Of a DNA stretch of 64,000 nt, positions 55,080-64,000 are shown piece after piece. Location of the stretch: contig OZ029919.1 of NCBI GenBank assembly GCA_964023275.1, positions 32,457,561 to 32,521,560 on the forward strand, in the 5' to 3' direction. The translations under genes were made by a program, and so were the position numbers. Source of the DNA: Norana najaformis (lineage: Eukaryota > Annelida > Clitellata > Crassiclitellata > Hormogastridae). Positions within the stretch are counted from its first letter, which is position 1. Each line of letters starts with the position of its first letter. The notes under the pieces are model-generated. The model ran no database searches. It saw only the letters and a program-made list of their open reading frames with translations, and was not told the origin of the DNA.

Positions 55080-55410
55080 AGGCAGACGGACGGACGGACG
55101 GACGGACGGACGGACGGACGGACGGACGGACGGACCGGACGGACGGACGGACGGACGGACGGACGGACGGACGGACGGACGGACGGACGGACGGACGGAC
55201 GGACAGGCGCAGCAAGCGGATCAACGGACTAGCAGAGAAACATTCAGACAGACGGGGAGACAGGGAGAGGCAGAGAGAGACAGAGAGACAGACAGAGACG
55301 GTGACAGAGTCAGACAGAGAGAGAACTAGAGAGAGGAGAGAGAGACAGAGAGACAGAGGAGAGGAGAGAGAGAGGGAGAGAGAGACAGAGGGCGAGAGAG
55401 AGACAGAGAC

Positions 55411-55443
<33 letters not shown>

Positions 55444-55444
55444 C

Positions 55445-55495
<51 letters not shown>

Positions 55496-55500
55496 AGCAA
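55080..55500. repeat. (GGAC)n then (GA)n/GACA arrays
   Basis: An almost perfect GGAC run at 55085-55205, then GAGA/GACA to 55495. Confidence 0.97.
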
Positions 55501-55739
55501 GCACAAAAACATAAACAGAGGGATAGAAATAAGAGGAGAGGCAAAAGACAAATACAGACACCCAGAAAGATAGAGGCAAAGACAATTTCATACATAATAA
55601 CAAAGACATACACATGCAGCCAATAATAAAAAGAGAGACGAAACAGAAACACAGACAACACTCAGAGATGGGGACACAGAAATAGAGGCAAAGACACAAA
55701 GACAGACACAAAGGCAGACATATGAACGCAAAGACTCTA

Positions 55740-55935
55740 AGACAGAGATCATAATACAGACACAGACATGGAGGCAGAGACACAGGGACCCAGAGACACA
55801 GGGACACAGAGACACAAACACAAACATGGAGGCAGAGACACAGGGACCCAGAGACACAGGGACACAGAGACACAAACAAAAACATGAAGGCAGAGACACA
55901 GGGACACAGAGACAGACACAGAGACACAGAGAAAA
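55740..55935. repeat. CACAGAGA/CACAGGGA minisatellite
   Basis: A block of about 60 bp (CATGGAGGCAGAGACACAGG, GACCCAGAGACACAGGGACA) occurs about three times. Confidence 0.9.
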
Positions 55936-56004
55936 CCACCTGTTCTTCCCGCACACTCGCTTACTGAGTGTGAGTGGCCGACCGGGAATTGCATGCAGCC
56001 AGAC

Positions 56005-56145
56005 AAAAGACGTTTGAAGGATTGTTAATTCTATTTTCGAGTGACGACTTCGATAGAGTCAGTCGATCAGTTTATCCGGGAGCTACAGTCGCACGCGGCC
56101 CTTCATCAAAACATTAGGAGCTTTAAAAAATCTCTCCTTCCCCAC
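56005..56145 (+). mobile_element. interspersed element, family F
   Basis: Second copy of the element at 49130-49265. Confidence 0.5.
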
Positions 56146-56409
56146 GAAACCACCCCACCCTGTAAAAGGCTGTAAAAACACATCTGAATGACCGTGAAGG
56201 AACTAATCGCAAACTCAACATCGTCCAAAGAAAGCTAAGTCGTGGGAATACGATTATTCAAAGGTGCTGCTCAGTCAAAACAAAATCGATGGGCAGGCAA
56301 GGTGATTGGGGAAAGCCTATAGAGGGCTACGATATGATTTTTAAAGTAAGATACCTCTTGAACTGGCCATCGATTGACGTCCAAATTTTGCATTACGATA
56401 GCTGCTCCT

Positions 56410-56600
56410 CAGAAGTCATAAGATTAGATTAGATTAGATTAAATGAGATTACATTAGAACAGAACAACGCTAGGGTAGACTAGATTGGATTAGATTAGAT
56501 TAAAATAGATTGGATTAAAACTTAAGTGAGATTACATTAGAACAGATCAAAATAGACTGGACTATACAACATTAGACTAGACTGGATTAGACTAGATAGA
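56410..56600. repeat. AGATT/AGACT repeat
   Basis: GATTAGATTAGATT units, degenerate. Confidence 0.8.
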
Positions 56601-56629
56601 TGCGTAGCGTAGAAACTCCCTCGGAACTG

Positions 56630-56957
56630 CAACAGTTATCTGGTCAATCATACGAACTCACCAACACTTCACCTCTTTCAGTTTCTGCGCAGGTCTTTCA
56701 CTCAAGACTGAAAACACTTCTTTTCCAAAAATCTTATCCTGATTCTTCCTCTTCCTCTTATCTCTCTTCTCGTTTCAATTTCAAACAGCATCCACCGTAG
56801 CCGTCCGACTGTCTGAGTGCCTGACTCCTGGATCTTGACCCTTTTGCCTATCGATTTTGTTTTGACTGAGCGCCTGTGAATAAGCTGGTTCCCGCGACTT
56901 AGCTTTCGTTGAGCGCTGTAGAAATCTCGAGATTACGATTACGATTACGATTACAGA
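56630..56957 (+). mobile_element. LINE 3' end, family A, with C-terminal reading frame
   Basis: The + frame reads SVSAQVFHSRLKTLLFQKSY, a motif like the C terminus of many non-LTR retrotransposon polyproteins. The common 3' UTR (ATCGATTTTGTTTTGACTGA, GAGCGCTGTAGAAATCTCGA) and four ATTACG units follow. This copy best shows that family A is a 5'-truncated LINE. Confidence 0.7.
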
Positions 56958-56961
56958 CTCA

Positions 56962-57251
56962 TCGATGCTCCACCTCTTGCAATTTCTGCATTGGCCTTTC
57001 ACTCAAAACTGAAAACATGCCTCTTTCACAGATCCTATCCTGACTCCCCTTCTTCCTCTTACCCTCCAATCCCAGACATCACCCACCGTAGCTGCCACGC
57101 TGTCGCTCTGCCTGACTCTTGGATCTTGACCTGGAACCGAACACTTTCGCCTATCGATTTTGTTTTGACTGAGCGCCCGTGAATAAGCTGGTTCCCGTGG
57201 CGTGGCTTTCGTTGGGCGCTGTAGAAATCTCGAGATTACGATTACGATTAT
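56962..57251 (+). mobile_element. LINE 3' end, family A
   Basis: Starts where the previous copy ends. FHSKLKTCLFHRSYPDS in the + frame, the same 3' UTR, then GATTACGATTACGATTA. The two copies form a head-to-tail pair. Confidence 0.7.
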
Positions 57252-57659
57252 ATGTATATCTTTGAAAATATACATAAGACGATTGCATGTAGCTATGAAT
57301 AGAAGCTTCCTGGATGGACGCAATGCATGGGAAGAGGGAATACAAACGCCTCCCACTGCCGTTGCTGCTGCTGCTGCTGCAGAGGCGTTGTTCTCGTTTC
57401 TATGGAAACGACAACAACAGGAGACGTATGTATTCCATCTTCTCCAGCCAGCACATTCTTCTTGGTAACCCATTCACGGCAGTGAATGTGACAGGAACAT
57501 TATTAAGCAGGAATTCTGTTTTTCATCTTCGTGACTTTTATCGGTGTGTTGTGTTGGTTGGTCGGTGTGTTGGTTATGGTGAAATACAGAACTTCCATTT
57601 TGAGAAAGGGTGAGAGAGGTAGACCAGGGGTTGTAGGGAGGATCAGAGAGGAATAGACA

Positions 57660-57880
<221 letters not shown>

Positions 57881-58444
57881 AGGCAGATATAGAGAGGCAG
57901 AGAGCTCGAGTCACACAAAGGAAGCATAGGGAAAGTGGAGGTGAATGTGATGCAAGTCCGTATTATGGAGCTGCCCGCGGCTGCCAAGCCAGATTAGTTG
58001 GCTTTTACAGGGATTTAAGGATATGTATGCAAGTGTATTTATACATATATACATACACATGTGTGTGTATTTATACACATACATACATACATGCATACAT
58101 GCATACATAAATACATGCTACCGAAATCAAATAGACATATGAGCTGAAACAAGGGCAGTGGTTTTAAATTCAATTTTAATTTTTAATGTGGTAAATCTAA
58201 AGACTAAGACAGTTTAAATACGTTCGAATGTGTTCAACAATTTGAAAATTCATAGTAGATTAATTTACTGGTACTGCAATATAGTTTCATATGCGCACAC
58301 ACGTATTTACAAGCGAGATAATAAAAACAATACATTTCTGCAGATCCATCAGCACATTCTTTTTGTCCACTTTATATAGGCTTACATGGACTTTACAAGC
58401 ACACGAATAAGGCATAAAAAGCATAAAAACACACACGTCATATC

Positions 58445-58645
58445 AATTCATATGGGCCTTGTAAAGTAAATGAATACTCTGAATGAAAACTTCATTCAAT
58501 TTTGACCAATGAATATGTGTATATACTCATGTATATATACACATATACTCTATTCATTTACACACACACATATATATATATGTACTCATGTATATATACA
58601 CGTACACTCTATTCATTTACTTACAAAGCCCATATGAATTTATAT
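58445..58645. mobile_element. fold-back element
   Basis: AATTCATATGGGC(C/T)TTGTAA with AAATGAATA at 58446-58478 is inverted at 58606-58640, enclosing two direct copies of ACTCATGTATATATACAC(A/G)T and CACTCTATTCATTTAC. It may be a MITE. No coding capacity. Confidence 0.5.
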
Positions 58646-58659
58646 AATATATATGCTGA

Positions 58660-59130
58660 TCAAAATTTCTTAGCACAGTAAATTATCATACACAGACTAT
58701 GCATTCTTCTGTACACGACTAAAGGTGCAACCATATATTTTTAGTCAAATCCACAAAGCAAATGCTCATTTATTCAACAACAGCACATATGGATCTGAAG
58801 CAAAACGTACTCGTAAACTGTACATCATATTACAATCTTTAAATTAACTCTGATATCTATTGAAAGAAAGAAATGCTTACTTAACTTTATAACAACAATT
58901 GAAGTCGACTGCAAACACCTAAGAATATTTGGCGTTTTGAACGTTACTTTAGCGATGGTGTAGTAATTCGATTCAAATGCGCTCTCTTTGCCAGACAAGT
59001 AAATCTGCTGTAGCTATTACAACTTTTCATAAAAATACACGATTATATCTTCATTTATTTCCTGTAATTCAGCATATGATAATTGAACGTCACTAAAGAA
59101 GCTCATTCATGAATATTCTAGTACCTGATA
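58660..59130. other. no gene seen
   Basis: AT-rich sequence downstream of the WD40 gene. AATAAA on the minus strand occurs at 59054-59059 and 58769-58774, possible poly(A) signals about 0.85 and 1.1 kb past the stop codon. Confidence 0.3.
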
Positions 59131-59134
59131 TATT

Positions 59135-59310
59135 TATGAGGCATGGTAGCCAAATGGTTTGAGTGTTCAGCTTGTAATGCAGAGAGTACGGGTTCGATCC
59201 TCCTCTGAGGCAGCTCCTGTGTAGGGACCTTGAGCAAGTCCTTCACTCACAACTGCTCAGCGCCATTGACTCATGCTTAGTCATTAGATAGTGGCGCTTA
59301 ATAAATGCAG
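59135..59310 (+). mobile_element. tRNA-derived SINE
   Basis: Box A GGTAGCCAAATGGTTTGAG, box B GTACGGGTTCGATCCTCC, a body with AGCAAGTCCTTCACTCAC, and a 3' end GTGGCGCTTAATAAATG that carries a form of the GCGCC core. Confidence 0.6.
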
Positions 59311-59904
59311 ATATAATAAATAATAACATTTACAATTGAGCTTTATACTGCTCCTGTACAAAAACGGCAATTTAAATCACCAGCCTAAATCAAGTCCTTT
59401 CATAATGTCACTTACCAATACTAATAATATGTTACTAATAGCATATACAAGACCCCAAAAACACCTCAAGTGTGACCAAAAGCCTAAAAATTAGTCCAAT
59501 AATTAAAGGCCAGCAGCAACAAAAGCAACAGTGCAATTATAGCAACAATACAGTATGCAAGTATGTATGTAGACACTTAACATATGTAACGCCTTCTAAG
59601 TACCTGAGAAAGTACTGCCTAGTTTAGTCCACATGGTGTTTGAGTCGCTAAGAACAAGACGTACATCAGCAAGCAAGCTAAGCTCAGATATCAGTAACTA
59701 GAGGAGCCATCATTTGCAGGCCCCTGTACACACACAGATCCCAGCCAACGATCTCCCATCAAGAGTTGATAACTGACAGTACGTGAATCTCAAAACAACA
59801 TTAAAATCGTGACACCTCAACAACGCTTGTAGATCGGAGAGTAAGAAAGAACGAGACATCATCATACAGTGTCACAACAGCTTCCGAAATCTCAGATCAC
59901 TCAA

Positions 59905-60132
59905 TCAGAAGTTAAGACTCCTGAGCAGAAGCAGCTGTGAACCGCTGCTGGTTCTCAGCAGTGCCACTACTCGTTGTTTGTCTGTTGTCATGACGACTGA
60001 TCTCACTTCACCGTGACAGTGAAAAGTGCACAGCCTTTCAGCCGATAAGCCGAGTTTGGAGACGCACAAGGTCTCGTCACTTGACGTCGAAAGCACTAGC
60101 GAGTTTGCAAGACAGGAGCTGACACACAAAAC
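59905..60132 (-). CDS. WD40 protein, terminal exon
   Basis: The acceptor TTTATGTTTTAG precedes 60132, phase 0, as exon 60668-61311 ends. It encodes 75 residues, VLCVSSCLANSLVLSTSSDE, CHGEVRSVVMTTDKQRVVAL and LLLLRSLNF, with TGA at 59905. It reads as the closing blades of a beta-propeller (NSLVLSTSSDETLCV), without a final Trp-Asp. Confidence 0.85.
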   Translation of the reverse strand, partial: VLCVSSCLANSLVLSTSSDETLCVSKLGLSAERLCTFHCHGEVRSVVMTTDKQRVVALLRTSSGSQLLLLRSLNF

Positions 60133-60295
60133 CTAAAACATAAACATCACGATTAAGGGCAAAGTAACGGTAACGGTAAAGGTAACGCCTTAAAGGTAAC
60201 ACTTTTACACAGGCCTATGTAGAAATTCCTCAGAAGCGGTTGGTTGAGCGGTCCCAATGTCAAAATAAGCTAGGTAGATATTCAGACACGTAAAC

Positions 60296-60400
60296 TCTCC
60301 ACTTATAAAGTGCTACGCTGTAAATAAACGCTAAGTGCAGGGCACCAGTCTATGCATGAGCACTCTGTTAAGTCAGAGGAGTTGTCCAGAGATCCCGTAT
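60296..60400 (-). mobile_element. LINE/SINE 3' end, family B (partial)
   Basis: AACGCTAAGTGCAGGGCACC, ACTCTGTTAAGTCAGAGGAG and TTGTCCAGAGATCCCGT, as in 21188-21400. Confidence 0.5.
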
Positions 60401-60421
60401 AAGACATAGTATATCCAAGGC

Positions 60422-60586
60422 ACAATTCCTGGATCCCGAGCTCGGGGAAGAACCAAGATGACATGGATACACGTCAAGTCGTGGACTGAATTATCGTTCG
60501 ACCAGTTATTACAGGAGACAAGGGATAGAAGCAGATGGCACGAAATTGTCCGTGGTGCAGCCAATCCTCGACTCGAGGATGGTTGA
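60422..60586 (+). mobile_element. LINE ORF2 C-terminal fragment
   Basis: The + frame reads GSRARGRTKMTWIHVKSW, then FDQLLQETRDRSRWHEIVRG and a stop at 60584. The pattern (basic GRT, W-x-x-V, DR-x-x-W) is the usual C terminus of non-LTR retrotransposon polyproteins. 5'-truncated, in the last intron of the WD40 gene, opposite strand. Confidence 0.75.
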
Positions 60587-60667
60587 AGACAAGATAAAGA
60601 CATAAGTCGATGGTCGCATCTAACAGAGTCAAACGTTTCACCACAAATTCAGTCTTAGAAAACTTAC

Positions 60668-61311
60668 ATCTCCCTGATGTTTCACAAAGGTTGTCACCAA
60701 TTCATGACGCAACAGATTCCAGATCTTGACTTTCCTGTCCCTTCCTCCACTGATGACAACCCCTTTCTTGAAGTCGACCCCAACGCAGGTCACTGGTCCT
60801 TCGTGAGCGACATGACCAGTTTTTGTCTCCCTCTGCGTTTGTTTCTTTGTTGACTGATCCATGAACTCTCCCTCGACGACCTGAGTTCTCACATTCCAGC
60901 ACAGCAGACGACCGCTCGTGGAACCCGTTACGCAGACTTCATTTGGACCCACTGCGGAACACTCCGAATTAACAGTGTCGATGTGCACTGGATCGTGGCT
61001 GTCCATCGAGATTTCATCTGCGTTGTCTCCGCAGATCGTGAATGTAAAAAAGAAAGACACGTCGACCGTCGGAAAGTAATTCAACACAAGGAAAAGAATT
61101 TTTAAGCCACGTGTTTTGTCGTTACTGTCTGTTGTTGCAGCAGAAATCAAGGAATTTCGGTTAGTTTTATCGGAATCCATTGTTACGGTTTGTGACCGCG
61201 ATGAAAAGCCGACGATGCGAAGATTTCTTGCATCCATTGTACCGTAAATGTTGCAGACGAGGTTCGATAAAGACTTCATCTTGGTTAAGTCGTAGATTCC
61301 CAGAATGATGC
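60668..61311 (-). CDS. WD40 protein, penultimate exon
   Basis: The acceptor TGTGATTGTAG precedes 61311 (phase 1) and the donor GGGAGAT|GTAAGT ends at 60668 (phase 0). The 214 codons include GIILGIYDLTKMKSL, a Ser/Thr-rich non-WD segment with a hydrophobic run (about residues 70-90 of the exon), and two blades: VCVTGSTSGRLLCWNVRTQ and GVVISGGRDRKVKIWNLLRH. The interruption between blades suggests a loop or a second propeller. Confidence 0.85.
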
Positions 61312-61591
61312 CTACAATCACATCGAATTATTTTATCATTCTGTTTCTATTTTGGATAAATCACAATAATATTAAAATAATTATCATTCTCAATAATTAA
61401 TAATAATGTTATTATTATTATTATTAAATTTTGATAATATTATACAGTATTTAAAAAATAATGATTATTATTATTATTACTATTATTCTACTTCTGTGTA
61501 TTGTTCTGGAATGGCCAGCGCTTGCTGATATCCATAACAATAATAACTAATAATTATTATTATTATCATTAATGTTATTGTTTGTTCATGC

Positions 61592-61730
61592 CTATCTGTC
61601 CATTGTCTTTGCAGGGTTGAATTGTAACGAGGCGATCCCCAGATGGCGTAACAGCACTGCAGTAAATCAACACATGATCTCTGCCATTTTCTTCCAAATG
61701 AACGATCTCACTCGTCTCCAAATCCCAGAC
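61592..61730 (-). CDS. WD40 protein, exon with probable GC donor
   Basis: The acceptor GTGATCATAG precedes 61730 (phase 0). It encodes VWDLETSEIVHLEENG, then VLIYCSAVTPSGDRLVTIQP. No GT in phase follows before an in-frame stop. A GC donor, GATAG|GCATGA, at 61592/61591 ends the exon in phase 1 and matches the next acceptor exactly, giving NGQIGIILGIYDL. Confidence 0.75.
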
Positions 61731-61739
61731 CTATGATCA

Positions 61740-62570
61740 CATAATCGAACAAATGAGGTCACAATGATTTCTTTAGTGGGAGGCATGGTAGCCTTCAATG
61801 GTAACTTCTAAAGGCAAATGAATACAATGAAGACTGGTTATAACACATCTCATTATAGCATGAATTCTGATATAAAGAGGTCAGGACATGGATCTCAAAG
61901 TTAATTCACCTATAGAAAACAAATTAGTCATAACATGACCTCATTAGGAAGAGGTCCTTGATATGGTTCCCAAAGTATAACAATTTTTTGGTGCTATTAA
62001 CATCAGATAGTAAGGTAAAGCAAAGCATCATGTATATATGTATGTTTGTTCTGTAATGTAATGGAATGCAGTATATTATTATTATTTTATTAATCAGATA
62101 TTTGTATTGCACTAATTCATGAATTCAAATCAAAAGAGCGGTTAGATGGAAACAGATAAGACTTCACTCGCTTGCGAAATGAGACCCGAGAAATAGTAGG
62201 GTTCTGCAAAGCTCATGGTAGTGAAATCCATATATGAGGGAAATAGAATATGAGGAATGCAATATGAGGAATATAATAGGAGGACTACACTGTAATTATG
62301 ACAATTTATATAGCATTGCAGGTAGCGAACTACTTGTTCTTCTGTGTACATATCTAGATATTATCAGAATATTACGTAATGCCTTTAAGAACTATTCACA
62401 GCTGCTGAATTACATTGAAAAAAATGAGTACAGTCGCAGCTATATGGTCGCTATATAAAAAGTTTACATTTCACATTTACATTTCACATTTCACATTTAC
62501 ATTTCACATTTACATTACAGTATCTATGGCCTTGTAGTAAATTTCTCTATGTTTTCAATATGATTTTGCA
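61740..62570. other. intron of the WD40 gene
   Basis: Mostly unique AT-rich sequence. A family D tail (TATGGTCGCTATATAAAAAG then ACATTTCACATTT units) lies at about 62400-62520. Confidence 0.4.
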
Positions 62571-62573
62571 AAC

Positions 62574-62701
62574 CCGTAGAAGTCGAGTGTGTGGCAGCTG
62601 TTCCAGAGTGCAGTGTCCAATTAAGAGCTGTTCACTGCGCGCCAGGCACAGTTGATCAATGCCGTAGCCTCCAGTGCCAATCATGGTTTTCATCAGCACA
62701 C
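62574..62701 (-). CDS. WD40 protein, internal exon
   Basis: The acceptor TTACCTGTAAAG precedes 62701 (phase 1) and the donor CTACGG|GTTTGC ends at 62574 (phase 0). It encodes VLMKTMIGTGGYGIDQLCLA, then SEQLLIGHCTLEQ and TRLLR. It continues a propeller blade into VWDLETSE of the next exon. Confidence 0.8.
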
Positions 62702-63039
62702 CTTTACAGGTAACAGCAAAGGAAAATAATAAATCATGGGCAAAGACAGAAACTTCCACCCTTTAAGGGGGATAATTTAAACTCTATGGCATTTCTTTGC
62801 AAACCGTACTTTGAAAAATGTTCCATAGAACAGTATGCTTAGTTTGACATGAACCATAGTAAGTTTATGCGCCAACACATCTAAGTGTGCGCATGCATAC
62901 AGCTGTTTTAAGCGTGTTGGCAAGTAAAGTAATGTACATGCATATAAAGTCAGAAGGTACAAGCTATACGTCTAATTGTAAACATACCTCGAATGTTAAA
63001 TATCCATTGGTAGATTTATGCTCACTGTAAAATGTTTAC

Positions 63040-63215
63040 TATATACACATGTATATATATATGTATATACATGTATATATATACATATATATAGCATAAT
63101 TAAACATAAATATAAAAAATAAATAAATATATATCATATAAATAGTAAGCATTCTATATATATATATATATGCATATATATGTATATGCATGTATATAGA
63201 ACGTTTACTATATAT
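63040..63215. repeat. AT-rich TATATA sequence
   Basis: TATATG/CATATA repeats in the intron. Confidence 0.7.
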
Positions 63216-63312
63216 ATGTTAAAAAAACTGTTTACTATAAGTAAGCATGTATCTAATCACTTATATAGCACCTTTTATGAACCTCTAAACGACATATTGA
63301 AGTGTCACTCAC

Positions 63313-64000
63313 CCAAATTGATATCCCAGATCTGAATAGACCCTAACCCTGACCCTGTAATGACCTTTTGCTCATCCGAGGTCACAAGAAAACATCTGAC
63401 GTCATCGTTTCCACCCGCAACCACTCGCTCTTTCGTCAGCTTCATGCCAGCAGCACCTGCTTCCTCCTCGATTTCCTCTGGGGGTTCTTCAAGAAGACTC
63501 TGATAATTCCAGACTAGCGCAGTACCATCATCGGCAGCCGACAGCAGCTGCCCATGTCGTGTGATGCTCAACGAATTTACTTGCTTTCCATGTCCCTTCA
63601 GTGTTCCAAGTACCGTATCTGAATTAGAAATGTCAAATATGCAGATCGACCCTGTGTCGTAGCCCACAAAAAGATGCCCTTCGCTCTTCCTGGTCATAAG
63701 AACCTTTGTCGGAGTTGAATGTCTGGCAACTTCTGCACTGATAATCCTTGTGCTGGTGTTCTGTGATATGGAGAGAATGACGATTCCACTTTTTGCAGTA
63801 GCTACAAAAATGCCGTCTCCCTGAGTGTCGATGCCAGTAAGGTCTTTGTATTCATCTCCCTCGATCTTCTGGTCAATTGTTGCCCTTGCAAGATTGACAA
63901 CGATGATCATGCCAGAAACAGAGCTGCCACAGATGATCATTTTGTGATCAGTGTTGAGGCAGACGTGGTTCGGGGTGCAGCCGAGATCAAGGCTGAAGTC
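63313..64000 (-). CDS. WD40 beta-propeller protein, exon open to the right edge
   Basis: The frame is open from the window edge to the donor TTGG|GTGAGT at 63313 (phase 1), 229 codons. Blades seen: NHVCLNTDHKMIICGSSVSG, SEGHLFVGYDTGSICIFDIS, GHGKQVNSLSITRHGQLLSA with DGTALVWNY, an acidic loop EEPPEEIEEEAGAAG, and DVRCFLVTSDEQKVITGSG with SIQIWDIN. With the downstream exons, 608 residues lie in the window, all propeller-like. A large C-terminal WD40 array is typical of NACHT-WD (NWD1/TEP1-like) proteins, but the N terminus is outside the window, so the family is not assigned. Confidence 0.9.

Overview
This is a gene-sparse, repeat-rich nuclear window from an animal genome. Spliced genes with GT-AG introns, a KCTD-type BTB gene, a multi-CUB secreted or membrane gene, a WD40 gene, tRNA-derived SINEs, LINE 3' ends and very many microsatellites all point to a metazoan. 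The many short interspersed elements carrying a TATATAGCGCC core suggest a marine invertebrate, possibly a non-vertebrate deuterostome. The lineage cannot be fixed from the sequence alone, and nothing here looks bacterial.

Layout. (1) 1-10.9 kb: interspersed repeats, arrays, a CpG-rich patch near 5.7-6.1 kb and a TATA promoter with a possible non-coding exon at 6.66-6.86 kb. (2) 10.99-17.28 kb, + strand: a two-exon KCTD1/KCTD15-type gene whose 5.35-kb intron is almost entirely arrays. (3) 17.5-22.5 kb: an 830-bp polypyrimidine array and interspersed elements. (4) 22.56-28.3 kb, + strand: a four-exon model for a 186-residue protein I do not recognise; its last codons, stop and poly(A) signal lie in a 45-bp tandem repeat. 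(5) 54.28 down to about 29.3-30.2 kb, - strand: a large gene for a signal peptide plus three CUB domains, each CUB built from two exons. Intron phases match at every junction (phase 1 between modules, phase 2 inside each CUB). (6) Inside this gene's introns: a duplicated and decayed copy of one CUB exon (31.88-32.14 kb), a small ORF at 46.4-46.7 kb, an opposite-strand candidate exon at 41.3-41.6 kb, a hAT-like MITE and large minisatellites. (7) 54.5-59.9 kb: microsatellites, LINE tails and a fold-back. (8) 59.9 kb to the right edge, - strand: the last five exons of a WD40 beta-propeller protein, one intron of which appears to be GC-AG.

The genes show no operon-like relationship. The KCTD gene and the 186-residue gene are tandem on +, the CUB gene converges on the latter, and the WD40 gene lies upstream of the CUB gene on the same strand. 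Most long ORFs in the window are translations of triplet or tetranucleotide arrays and are not genes.

The observations most worth following are: the CUB exon duplicate sitting in a phase-compatible intron, where it could act as an alternative terminal exon; the LINE/SINE families sharing a TATAGCGCC core and an (ATTACG)n tail; and the tandem duplication of a gene's own stop codon and poly(A) signal.
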